NCBI GenBank assembly: GCA_947456625.1
Contig: CANGQJ010000001.1
Coordinates: forward strand, 62,001-126,000
Source: Bacteroidota bacterium
GTDB lineage: Bacteria > Bacteroidota > Bacteroidia > Chitinophagales > Chitinophagaceae
Length of the DNA stretch: 64,000 nucleotides
Direction of reading: 5' to 3'
Made by a program: the position numbers and the translations under genes. The notes under the pieces were generated by a model, which saw nothing but the letters and a program-made list of their open reading frames with translations, ran no database searches and was not told the origin of the DNA. This document shows, piece after piece, positions 1 through 7,509 of the stretch. The stretch's first letter is position 1; every line of letters begins with the position of its first letter.

Positions 1-240
1 TTGTGAGTCAATATGATATTGGTCTAAAAAATATGACAGGAATTGAGAAAGGTGAGTTATTTCACCACTAAATCCAATAACATTACTATCTACATTATTA
101 ATATCAAGTAATTTTTTAAAATGTCTTTCAAGGTACATTACAGAAGGTTTTGTTCTGTCTAAATCATTTAATTTTAAATCCTTTTCAATTTTGAAAAGTA
201 CACCTTCTTTATCACTAACCTTTTTAAATGTATTTCCCAT
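1..240 (-). CDS. Hypothetical protein, 3' end outside window
   Basis: An open frame starts with ATG at 240 and runs leftward for 80 codons to the window edge without a stop. The visible N-terminus is hydrophilic and rich in Lys and Asp (MGNTFKKVSDKEGVLFKIEK). I recognise no family. It overlaps the end of the small upstream gene by 17 bases in another frame, which suggests joint transcription of the two. It belongs to the element's cargo and cannot be assigned a function from this fragment. Confidence 0.5.
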   Translation of the reverse strand, partial: MGNTFKKVSDKEGVLFKIEKDLKLNDLDRTKPSVMYLERHFKKLLDINNVDSNVIGFSGEITHLSQFLSYFLDQYHIDSQ

Positions 241-382
241 TTGATTCAAGTATTTGAGTAATATTATTTTTAGTCTTATCTATTATCATTTTTAACTGAG
301 CCTCGGTAACAAGAATTTTTACAGGTCTTTTAGGTTGGGGTTTCTCCTCTTTTTGTTGTTTTATAATTGACATTAATCTCAT
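224..382 (-). CDS. Small hypothetical protein (52 aa)
   Basis: ATG at 382 opens a 52-codon frame ending in TAA at 224-226. The product begins MRLMSIIKQQKEEKPQPKRP and contains a segment reading ILVTEAQLKMIIDKT, a short amphipathic pattern I associate only loosely with small proteins of phages and mobile elements. It overlaps the next leftward gene by 17 bases. There is no recognisable domain. It could be a real small gene or a chance frame; the overlap and same-strand order favour a real one. Confidence 0.4.
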   Translation of the reverse strand: MRLMSIIKQQKEEKPQPKRPVKILVTEAQLKMIIDKTKNNITQILESNGKYI

Positions 383-662
383 TTTATTAAGTGTTTACTA
401 TAAATACTAAAAAAATGACCTTAGTTCACGAAAGGAAGGGTTTCCCACGAAATATATTTCAACAAATTATATTAGATTCAGAAATAAAAAACTCCCGATT
501 TCGATGTTGAAAACTGAAATTTTATTGGGATTTTGAAGATGTGGAAAGTTGAAAATGGGTTTTTTATCCTATCAATTTGTTACGATAGAAATGGTTCAAA
601 AAAGTACCGATTTTGATACTAAAAACCCAATAAAAGTCTTGATTTAAAGAAATTAAAATATA

Positions 663-2048
663 CTAATCTTTTGAATAAATATTATCTCTTATAAAGGAGT
701 TATTAAGCCAAAAACAATGTTTTGTGTACTCAGAAAGGCCGGTGACTTTGTCTTTAATTGGTAGGGGATATGTATCTTTAGAATTTAAAGCGTGTGGTCT
801 TACGTGTGATACTTTGCTAAATTTTTTAGAAGGAAAGTTCGTAAATCTCTTACCCTCATAAATTCTATTTACAATATTACCTTGGGTAACGATTTCTTTA
901 GTAAACTCCCATACTCTTTGAGATTCATTTATTTCTTCAAAGGACATATTCCAAAACTTTACCTTATCCAAAATAAGTGAATTGTCTTGGGTGTATCGGT
1001 AAAAAACAAATAAGAACTTACTTTCTACTACATCTTTAAAATCTGATTCTTCCCAATCTTGATTTATAATTTCTGAGAAACTGAAATTTGGAAAAGAGAC
1101 ATCTTCTTTAGGTAACCCATTAGACTTCAATCTTATAGTTTTAACTATTATACCAGCCTTATCGAATTCTTCTATTTCTTGATTCAACTCTATACCTAAA
1201 ATATGTTTGGTAACATTGGAAAAGAAATTCTTAGAGTTTGAGTTAAATGATTTTTCACTTAGCCCTTGAACAATATCTTCTATCGATTTATTTAGATAAG
1301 GGTTGAATTTTTCTACCACAATTTGTTCAAAAGACTTGTTACTGAGTTCTAAAGGACTTGATATTAACTTACCATAATCACTTTTATAATTAGATAGACT
1401 CGCAATAATATGGTTTAAATAACCCTGTTTGAACGAGAACGCCCTTTGTTTTGCTCTAATTTGGCTAAATGGTTGTGGTCTAAGATTACCTCCTTTTGCC
1501 CCTTTAGTACAAGCACCTAAATAAATCGTATCTCCTTCACTTATTTCGTGTGCCTTTCCATTTTTTATTTTTTCACAAATAGATTCCCAATCCCTCTTGA
1601 TTATCTCTAAATCTACCGCTGGTATTTTCCAATCCCCTACGATTTTAACTATATAATCAATTACCTCAACATCAATTTGATAAAGGTAAAATATCATTAA
1701 AATGTGATAATTCTTCTTAAGGAATGTGCTCTCTTCAAATTTTTCTGAATGAATATCTAAATAATTGATGATGTTTAGAACCAAACGTTCCTTAGACCTA
1801 AATTTATTTTTATTAATGATTTTTAAAGGAGAGGTTTTAAGTTCCATTCCTACTTTATCAAAATCTGCCACTGATTTTGAATTCGGTTCGTATCCATAAA
1901 AATACTTTTCTAATAACTGACCAAAGTTTCCTTTTCCTTTGTAGGTATTACTAAGTAAATCTTCTCCACAAACATCTCTTAATGATTTGTCAATTAGATT
2001 TTTAGAATATTCTAAAATGGATTTTAAATCATTAGATTGGTAATTCAT
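663..2048 (-). CDS. Sau3AI/MutH-type type II restriction endonuclease
   Basis: The 461 aa product is close in length to Sau3AI, which has an N-terminal MutH-like catalytic domain and a C-terminal allosteric copy. The N-terminal part carries the family pattern: KGKGNFG near residues 37-43, Glu47 in a QLLEKYF segment, and D62-x6-E69-L-K71, the same spacing as MutH Asp70, Glu77 and Lys79. It should cut DNA at GATC when cytosine is unmethylated (specificity inferred from family and from the absence of GATC in the element). The start ATG shares one base with the methyltransferase stop (TAATG), so translation is coupled and follows methyltransferase synthesis. The recognition site itself cannot be read from the protein. 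Confidence 0.88.
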   Translation of the reverse strand: MNYQSNDLKSILEYSKNLIDKSLRDVCGEDLLSNTYKGKGNFGQLLEKYFYGYEPNSKSVADFDKVGMELKTSPLKIINKNKFRSKERLVLNIINYLDIHSEKFEESTFLKKNYHILMIFYLYQIDVEVIDYIVKIVGDWKIPAVDLEIIKRDWESICEKIKNGKAHEISEGDTIYLGACTKGAKGGNLRPQPFSQIRAKQRAFSFKQGYLNHIIASLSNYKSDYGKLISSPLELSNKSFEQIVVEKFNPYLNKSIEDIVQGLSEKSFNSNSKNFFSNVTKHILGIELNQEIEEFDKAGIIVKTIRLKSNGLPKEDVSFPNFSFSEIINQDWEESDFKDVVESKFLFVFYRYTQDNSLILDKVKFWNMSFEEINESQRVWEFTKEIVTQGNIVNRIYEGKRFTNFPSKKFSKVSHVRPHALNSKDTYPLPIKDKVTGLSEYTKHCFWLNNSFIRDNIYSKD

Positions 2049-3337
2049 TAGCTCAGAATTTTCTCCGTTAATTGTTTAGAGATACGTTCAATTACCCCAA
2101 CTACGAGAGCATTACCCATAAAAAACGCTCTTTTTGTATCGTTCACACCTTCTAAATATGTGTGGTTATCAGGAAACATATTAAGTCTTTCTAATTCAAT
2201 AGGGGTTAATCTTCTCTGTCCTTTTTTAGTATTAATGACGTGTTTGAATCTTGAAGGGGATTTTCCACCTTCTCCTGTTATAATAGTTCTTGATGGTTTA
2301 TCTAAAGGGTCAGGAAAAATCATTCCCCCTTCACTGTAGTGATATTCAAATCCGTCACTATTTTTTCTAATTTCTTTTTTTGCTCCCTTTAAGTACTCCC
2401 ACTTTTCAATTGAATCCTTATCAATATAATATTCGTCACCCACTTTATCTTTTTGAATAATGTCACCAAGTAAAGTATAATCCCCATCATAATTTGACTT
2501 TGTTTTGATAGAATATACTTTTCCTTTGACCATTATACCAGCATTTTGAAAACCAGCAAACTTCATATCCTTGTTGAAATTATTACTAATGTCTACAATG
2601 TCGTCTGACAATTTAACAACAGATAGATTATCTGATTTCTCTTTTAAAGCAACAGGTAGCGATTCTGCTAAAACACCTGTATTAAGTATGTATTCTAATG
2701 GTTCTTCTTTAACAAGTTCTTTGTATAATGTAGTACCTTTCTTATAGGCTAAGATGAAAATTCGTTTTCTTCTCTGAGGAAACCCATATTCAGCCGCATT
2801 AACAATTCTCCATTCTACAACATAATCTAATTCATCTAAACTTTTAAGGATTATGGCAAAGTCTCTTCCACGTTGTTTTGAAGGTGAAATCAATAATCTA
2901 TCAACATTTTCAAGAAATAAGTATTTGGGAGGATTCTTCTTATCTGTGAGAATTTTATGTATTGACCACCACAATACCCCCTTTTTACCAATTAAACCTT
3001 TACTATTTTTCAGAGTAGTAGCCACAGAGTAGTCTTGACAAGGGAACCCACCCACCAGCAAGTCGTGGTCAGGAATTAAGTCTGTGTCCAATGTTGTTAT
3101 GTCAATGTTTGTATGTCCGTCTTTTCCCCATCTGTTTTCATAAACCATCGAGGCGTGTTGAACCTTTGTAGATGGTTCCCATTGATTACTGAATACAACT
3201 TCATATTTAGAATTCAAGTCCTCTTTATAACCTGATGTAGAACTCTTTCCATTCCAACCTTCAAGTCCAAGGCGAAATCCCCCAACACCCCCAAATAATT
3301 CGCAGGTTCTGATTTTGTTAATCTTCGTTTTTGACAT
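2048..3337 (-). CDS. DNA (cytosine-5) methyltransferase
   Basis: This is a C5-cytosine methyltransferase of the Dcm/HhaI family and the protective partner of the endonuclease that follows. Counting from ATG at 3337 (429 aa), motif I is CELFGGVGG at 12-20, motif IV GGFPCQ at 96-101 with Cys100 as nucleophile, motif VI ENV at 143-145, motif VIII QRRKRIF at 188-194, and the C-terminal GNALVVGV is motif X. The target-recognition region lies at roughly 220-360. A TTG two codons upstream is possible, but ATG is preferred. M.Sau3AI and its relatives are also C5 enzymes, which matches the partner. Being first in the transcript lets methylation precede cutting. Confidence 0.95.
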   Translation of the reverse strand: MSKTKINKIRTCELFGGVGGFRLGLEGWNGKSSTSGYKEDLNSKYEVVFSNQWEPSTKVQHASMVYENRWGKDGHTNIDITTLDTDLIPDHDLLVGGFPCQDYSVATTLKNSKGLIGKKGVLWWSIHKILTDKKNPPKYLFLENVDRLLISPSKQRGRDFAIILKSLDELDYVVEWRIVNAAEYGFPQRRKRIFILAYKKGTTLYKELVKEEPLEYILNTGVLAESLPVALKEKSDNLSVVKLSDDIVDISNNFNKDMKFAGFQNAGIMVKGKVYSIKTKSNYDGDYTLLGDIIQKDKVGDEYYIDKDSIEKWEYLKGAKKEIRKNSDGFEYHYSEGGMIFPDPLDKPSRTIITGEGGKSPSRFKHVINTKKGQRRLTPIELERLNMFPDNHTYLEGVNDTKRAFFMGNALVVGVIERISKQLTEKILS

Positions 3338-3500
3338 ATTCAAAATTAATAGAATTTCAGTTGTTTTCTAAGTATTTTATCTTGATTCAAAACAATTATC
3401 ATTTCGTTTATAAACCTCAAAATTAAGGTTAAAATGGGATTTGTGTGGTTCTTTAAACAAACATTGATTTAAGTGTCTTAAATCGAAGGAATGGTCGGAA

Positions 3501-4367
3501 TTACGACCTTTCTTGTTCACCTTGAATGGGTACACACAAACTAAATGAATTTTTATTTATGTTATATTCCTTTAGAATGTAATTAGCTCCCCAAAGACTC
3601 TTATCATACATAGCCAAATGATATTCTAAACGATTAAACTTTTTTCTATTCATTGACATTAGAAAGAATACCTTAATTGTTTCTAATTTGATATGCTCGG
3701 AATCCATATTCAAGAACATATGACAATGTCTGTGTTGACTTTGATACTTTGAAAGTCTTAAATCACCACTTTCTTTAATTGAATATTCTGTGGAATATGC
3801 TAATCTCAAAGACTTATTATTGGTATGATTTGATAGTAAATCAATGAATTTCATCAGTGTGTAACTCCATTCGTCTTCTGTCATTAATTTCTTTGTATGT
3901 ATGGTGATGAAAAAATCCCAATTTTGACTTTTTAATTCACTAAGAAGTAATTGTTTATCCTTATTTCTGACATTTATATTCGAATTATTGGCAAAGAACT
4001 TCTCTTTATCTTCCTTGGATAATAGACGAGAGGGGAGAGTATATGGTAGTTTAGCTCCTTTTATTCTTGTTTTTCTATAAGGATGAAATGTCTCCTTATC
4101 ATTGTTTTTATGTTTCCAATAAGTCTTCAAAAATGATTCTTTTATAAATAATTTACCATCAGAATAGAAGTAATCTGTTTCAAATTGAGCTTTTTCAGTT
4201 AAATATTTTCTTATGGTGGGGTCTGTTGTATCATATTGACCGAGTATTGTCGGTAATGAAATATAAAGTTCATTTGAGATTGTAGCTCCTGTGGATATGT
4301 ATTCGTATTTACCATCTTGATTAATCGTTAATACTTGGTGGTATTTTGGGTATTGTATTTTATTCAT
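3501..4367 (-). CDS. HUH endonuclease, Rep-like
   Basis: The 288 aa protein shows the ordered motifs of rolling-circle Rep-type HUH nucleases: a motif 1 strand WDFFITIHTKK at 150-160, a metal-binding motif HRHCHMFLN at 212-220 (H214-C-H216 is the HxH pair), and a motif 3 segment ending in Y263-I-L-K266, fitting the YxxK catalytic tyrosine pattern. Such proteins nick one DNA strand and form a 5'-phosphotyrosine link to start replication or transfer. The N-terminal 110 residues look like a separate basic domain. There is no helicase domain. The gene faces away from the rightward operon, and the 371 bases upstream hold palindromes that could be its target. The assignment rests on motifs only. 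Confidence 0.6.
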   Translation of the reverse strand: MNKIQYPKYHQVLTINQDGKYEYISTGATISNELYISLPTILGQYDTTDPTIRKYLTEKAQFETDYFYSDGKLFIKESFLKTYWKHKNNDKETFHPYRKTRIKGAKLPYTLPSRLLSKEDKEKFFANNSNINVRNKDKQLLLSELKSQNWDFFITIHTKKLMTEDEWSYTLMKFIDLLSNHTNNKSLRLAYSTEYSIKESGDLRLSKYQSQHRHCHMFLNMDSEHIKLETIKVFFLMSMNRKKFNRLEYHLAMYDKSLWGANYILKEYNINKNSFSLCVPIQGEQERS

Positions 4368-4484
4368 ATTATTAAATTATAAAGAGAGTTTTGGACATAG
4401 GAAATCCTTTAGGAGAATTCCATCAAGTGTTTATTGAAATAAATACTTTAGTATCAACCAAAATCCTCTTTTTCGTCTAAAAAA

Positions 4485-4500
4485 CTGAAAAAATTTTCAG
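4485..4500. repeat. Palindrome, 7-bp arms (CTGAAAA)
   Basis: Arms CTGAAAA and TTTTCAG are separated by AA. It lies in the 371-base intergenic stretch 4368-4738 between the divergent Rep-like gene and the rightward operon, 8 bases before a second palindrome. Possible roles are a nicking origin or operator for the Rep-like gene, or a terminator; the sequence does not decide. Confidence 0.5.
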
Positions 4501-4508
4501 TATGTTAT

Positions 4509-4524
4509 TTTAGTATGTACTAAA
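4509..4524. repeat. Palindrome, 7-bp arms (TTTAGTA)
   Basis: Arms TTTAGTA and TACTAAA are separated by TG. A related half-site, ACTTTAGTAT, occurs at 4444-4453, so the element TTTAGTA is present three times within 80 bases. That clustering suits a protein-binding site. The remainder of the gap, 4525-4670, contains a purine-rich run (aggcaggaggggaggcagg) near 4590-4610 that can pair imperfectly with CCTGCCCTC near 4632-4640. Confidence 0.5.
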
Positions 4525-4675
4525 GGGAACTATTTAAAAACCAGCAGTTACTAACTGTAAATCTCTAACCCTATCATTTTCAAACTCTTACAGGCAGGAG
4601 GGGAGGCAGGATTCCTCTTAATAGATTATGACCTGCCCTCATTAGTGACGTGGGGGGTAAAAAATATTTTGAAAT

Positions 4676-4698
4676 AATGTCCAAAAATTTTGGTCATT
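4676..4698. promoter_or_regulatory. Operator-like palindrome over -33 box
   Basis: Arms AATGTCCAAAA and TTTTGGTCATT flank a central A with one mismatched pair. The right arm contains the -33 TTTG of the promoter for the 196 aa gene, so a bound protein would block transcription. The core GYCCAAAA recurs twice before the next gene (5331-5399), which suggests one regulator for both genes. The regulator is not identified. Confidence 0.55.
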
Positions 4699-4719
4699 AA
4701 AATAATGCCCGTATCTTTG
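4689..4719 (+). promoter_or_regulatory. Bacteroidota promoter of the rightward operon
   Basis: TTTG at 4689-4692 and TATCTTTG at 4712-4719 are separated by 19 bases, the exact Bacteroidota vegetative promoter arrangement (-33 TTTG, -7 TANNTTTG). The ATG of the first gene follows 19 bases after the -7 box, leaving a short leader rich in A (aggaacaaaaa). Confidence 0.8.
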
Positions 4720-4738
4720 TGTCATAAAGGAACAAAAA

Positions 4739-5329
4739 ATGGTTATTTCAACAACATTGTTAACGGCTGGTTTAGTAAAGAAAGGATTATTATTACTTCT
4801 TCTTAATCCAAACTTAGTACCTGAAAGAAAAAAATATGAAGATTGGTTGGACAATGATGGTTTCAAACTTGACCATTCTAAAGACTCTACAAGGTCACAT
4901 CTCTTTAAGGAATTAGATAGACTAAAAAATAAGTACAGAATTGATTGGGATGGAGAGTGGACATATGAAAATGGAATTTCTAAAATGGTTTTACCTAAGT
5001 CAGAAGATGGGAGAGAGTTATCGCCGGGAGAAATTAAAATGGCATTAGAGTCATTAGAACTTCAAATAGAAAAAGTTCGATTGATGATAGAACACGAGTA
5101 CTCAGTTATCAGAAACCACCACAAACCGACAGGGGTATATTATATTGTTGTGAGAAGTTATTGGTTGAACCGTAATGGGAATAAATTTAAGAAGTTTAAT
5201 AAAAACATTGGTGCGGAAGAGAAGGTACTTGTGAATGGTGAAGTTCCAAAGTTTAAAATAGACGAAGCAAAACAAGAAATTGATTCAATGATGTGGAATC
5301 ATTATAAGGATGAGTATGGAATAAAGTAA
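4739..5329 (+). CDS. Hypothetical protein (196 aa), first gene of operon
   Basis: I do not recognise this family. The N-terminus (residues 1-25) is hydrophobic with a run of leucines, but it lacks a clear signal-peptide cleavage site and could be a membrane anchor or a buried helix. The rest is charged: a Trp-containing segment DWDGEWTYENG near 70-80, a helical stretch rich in Glu near 95-122, and a possible beta region with VYYIVVRSYW near 132-141. The gene starts 19 bases after a well-formed promoter that overlaps an operator-like palindrome. It heads the set that continues with the ParB-methyltransferase fusion, so a shared task with that protein is plausible but unproven. Confidence 0.7.
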   Translation: MVISTTLLTAGLVKKGLLLLLLNPNLVPERKKYEDWLDNDGFKLDHSKDSTRSHLFKELDRLKNKYRIDWDGEWTYENGISKMVLPKSEDGRELSPGEIKMALESLELQIEKVRLMIEHEYSVIRNHHKPTGVYYIVVRSYWLNRNGNKFKKFNKNIGAEEKVLVNGEVPKFKIDEAKQEIDSMMWNHYKDEYGIK

Positions 5330-5330
5330 T

Positions 5331-5359
5331 TTTTTTTATCTAAAAATAGTGCCCAAAAT
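5331..5359. repeat. 29-bp direct repeat, copy 1
   Basis: This 29-base sequence is repeated exactly at 5371-5399, 40 bases on. It contains ATAGTGCCCAAAAT, related to the ATAATGTCCAAAAA of the palindrome at 4676-4698. Together with the bases that follow, AATAGTGCC can pair with GGCATTATT. It begins right after the stop of the preceding gene. Confidence 0.75.
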
Positions 5360-5370
5360 GATTGGCATTA

Positions 5371-5399
5371 TTTTTTTATCTAAAAATAGTGCCCAAAAT
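5371..5399. repeat. 29-bp direct repeat, copy 2
   Basis: Exact second copy, ending 25 bases before the ATG of the ParB-methyltransferase gene. Its position suits a regulatory site for that gene. No perfect TANNTTTG box was found between the repeat and the ATG, so the gene may be read mainly from the promoter at 4689-4719. Confidence 0.75.
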
Positions 5400-5424
5400 A
5401 TTTTATCATAATTAAATTAAAAGA

Positions 5425-7182
5425 ATGAAAAAAGAATTCAAACAAAAACACTTAAGAGTTTCAATTGATTTGATTGATGTTGATTCAACATTAGAAAACG
5501 ATTACAATCCGATTTCTAAAGGTTTTTTTAGTGAATCAATGTCAAGAACAGGAGGGGAATCTGTCTATCCGCTGGTAATATGTAAAAATCAAAATGATAG
5601 ATACTTTTTGTTATCGGGGAGAGGGAGATTGGACGAGTATATTGAACGTGGTGTCGAAACAGTAAATGTTATTCTTATTGAAGGGGAATTGACTCAAGAG
5701 GATAGAACAAATTTGATTTATGATTTAAACAAACAAAGATTAAAAGACGGCAAAACACTTTATAATGAGTTTAAACACTCCCTGATTATCTACCCACAAA
5801 AAAAAGGTGTTAGAGGTGATAGATATAAGTTGTTGGGGGCAGAATTAGACAAACCGAGGAGTGAAGTTAAAGAGCTAGTGATTCTTCACAATTTCTTCAA
5901 TGGTGATGGAGATATTGTAATGGAAAAGATTTTTGATAAGAAATTATCACGTAATCAAGCTCAAAAATTGAAGAAGGTTGTTGATGAAAATTTATTAAAG
6001 TTCAATAGTTCTGAAACATACGAAAAGTTGTCCGATGGAAGTTTTGATTTTGACAGAATGGGATTTGCCATTTCAATTTTAGACCCTGAAAATGAGGATG
6101 AATTCAAGTTGATTAAAGGTTATTTAGATAGTACATTCAGTTTTAAAGAGTTTACAGATTTATCTAAGAAATATTCCACATTTATTGAAACCGAAGATAG
6201 TCACAACAAAAACAAAGTCTTTTCCCCCATTTTAACGGATAAATTTCAAACCGAGAATACATTCATCATTAATGATAATAATAAGATTGTTGAATTGTCA
6301 AATAACCCATTCAATAAATTAATTCAGACTATTATTTCATCATTCGAATATGGGGATAGACGAATGAATTCTGATTCAGAAGATAGAAAAGAATTTTATA
6401 AAAAAGATGGGGAAAATGCTGCTATTGAAATGGCAGAATTATTCGAAAGTAAGATACCTTATATGGACAAAAGTGGTTCCGTTTATGTGATAATGGATGA
6501 TTTTAACATAGATGGTGTAATGGCTTGTTTCCCTGAATTTTTTGTAACTGAGATGGTAAAAAGAAAATTTCATCTTGCTTCTCGTTACAAATGGGAAAAA
6601 CCTAATAGTGTTCCTATTAATTATAAATCAAAAAGAATTGGAAATGGATTTGAAATGGTTTACCGATTCGTAATCGACAAAGTAAACTTTTATTCGAACA
6701 AGGATATTTTCATTGAAACTGAACAAGGTTTAAAGGTATCCAAAGGGTGTACTAACCATTCAAAATATGGAACCAATAGAGGAGGTCTATATTTACAAGG
6801 TGGACTTAAAAAACCTAAAAATACTTTGAATTGGGATGTTGTAAATGATACTATAAAACATAACGTAGCCAATCCTGACAATTTCTTTCGTCAAGCGGAC
6901 GAACGCTACCATACCAGCCAATATCCACCTGAAATATGTGCTTTTTTTATCTTAGAATCTTCTCGTGAAGGGGATATCTGTTGTGACTTATTCAACGGAG
7001 TAGGTAATACAATGACCGCCTCATTGTTGACTAACAGAAAATATATTGGTGTTGAAATGGAGAAAGATTACTACGAACAAACTTGTAGAAGAACGAAGTA
7101 TTATGAGAATTTGAAGGCTGGGGAAATCATCTACCCACTTTACGAAGAACCTGTAAACGAAATGGAATATGAATATTGTTAA
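5425..7182 (+). CDS. ParB-like domain fused to degenerate DNA methyltransferase
   Basis: The 585 aa product joins two modules. Residues 1-115 are ParB/Srx-like, with the nucleotide-site segment LLSGRGRLDEYIERG at 62-76; residues 115-260 look helical. Residues 290-565 follow the layout of beta-class N6A/N4C methyltransferases: GSVYVIMDD at 351-359, HTSQYPPEI at 496-504, and motif I DLFNGVGNT at 521-529 followed by RKYIGVEME. The catalytic motif IV, expected as SPPYGD, reads S306-F-E-Y309-G-D, so the two prolines are replaced and activity is doubtful. The reading is clear in the DNA at 6340-6351. ParB-methylase fusions are known from phages and mobile elements. The protein may bind rather than modify DNA. 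The next gene overlaps by 14 bases. Confidence 0.78.
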   Translation: MKKEFKQKHLRVSIDLIDVDSTLENDYNPISKGFFSESMSRTGGESVYPLVICKNQNDRYFLLSGRGRLDEYIERGVETVNVILIEGELTQEDRTNLIYDLNKQRLKDGKTLYNEFKHSLIIYPQKKGVRGDRYKLLGAELDKPRSEVKELVILHNFFNGDGDIVMEKIFDKKLSRNQAQKLKKVVDENLLKFNSSETYEKLSDGSFDFDRMGFAISILDPENEDEFKLIKGYLDSTFSFKEFTDLSKKYSTFIETEDSHNKNKVFSPILTDKFQTENTFIINDNNKIVELSNNPFNKLIQTIISSFEYGDRRMNSDSEDRKEFYKKDGENAAIEMAELFESKIPYMDKSGSVYVIMDDFNIDGVMACFPEFFVTEMVKRKFHLASRYKWEKPNSVPINYKSKRIGNGFEMVYRFVIDKVNFYSNKDIFIETEQGLKVSKGCTNHSKYGTNRGGLYLQGGLKKPKNTLNWDVVNDTIKHNVANPDNFFRQADERYHTSQYPPEICAFFILESSREGDICCDLFNGVGNTMTASLLTNRKYIGVEMEKDYYEQTCRRTKYYENLKAGEIIYPLYEEPVNEMEYEYC

Positions 7183-7504
7183 CAAAATATCTGAATTAGT
7201 GACTGAAATGGGTGGTGGGATGATGAGACCTAAGAATAAAGACGACACTGAATTAATTATCAGTTTCACATCAATGGGAAAATCAATTGTAGATAGAATT
7301 CAATTGAAAATTTGTCACTCTGAAAATGAATTTGGTGTGGTACTTAAATCCTACATAACTCATAATAAGTTCGTGAGTATCAAAGTGTGGACTTACTTAC
7401 TTATTGAGGTCTTGGAAAGAGAATTTCAAGTTGATGTAATCCTTAAAGGTTCGATTAGTAGGTACTATTTTTTAGGTCAAAAAGAATTTCAAGATAAAAA
7501 TTAA
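7169..7504 (+). CDS. Hypothetical protein (111 aa)
   Basis: The gene starts inside the end of the ParB-methyltransferase gene (14-base overlap, ATG at 7169) and is therefore co-translated with it. The product begins MNIVNKISELVTEMGGGMMR and continues as alternating beta and helix, with no signal peptide, membrane segment or known motif. Tight coupling suggests a partner or small regulatory subunit of the fusion protein (inference). Confidence 0.65.
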   Translation: MNIVNKISELVTEMGGGMMRPKNKDDTELIISFTSMGKSIVDRIQLKICHSENEFGVVLKSYITHNKFVSIKVWTYLLIEVLEREFQVDVILKGSISRYYFLGQKEFQDKN

Positions 7505-7509
7505 ATAAA

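Noticed and set aside
520-635. TTTTATTGGG and CCCAATAAAA inverted pair with partly similar flanks
   Set aside because: Ten matching bases 96 apart in AT-rich DNA are weak; no gene or function could be tied to them.
4642-4866. Minus-strand frame over the operon promoter
   Set aside because: It covers a strong promoter, a palindrome and the start of a better-supported gene on the other strand.
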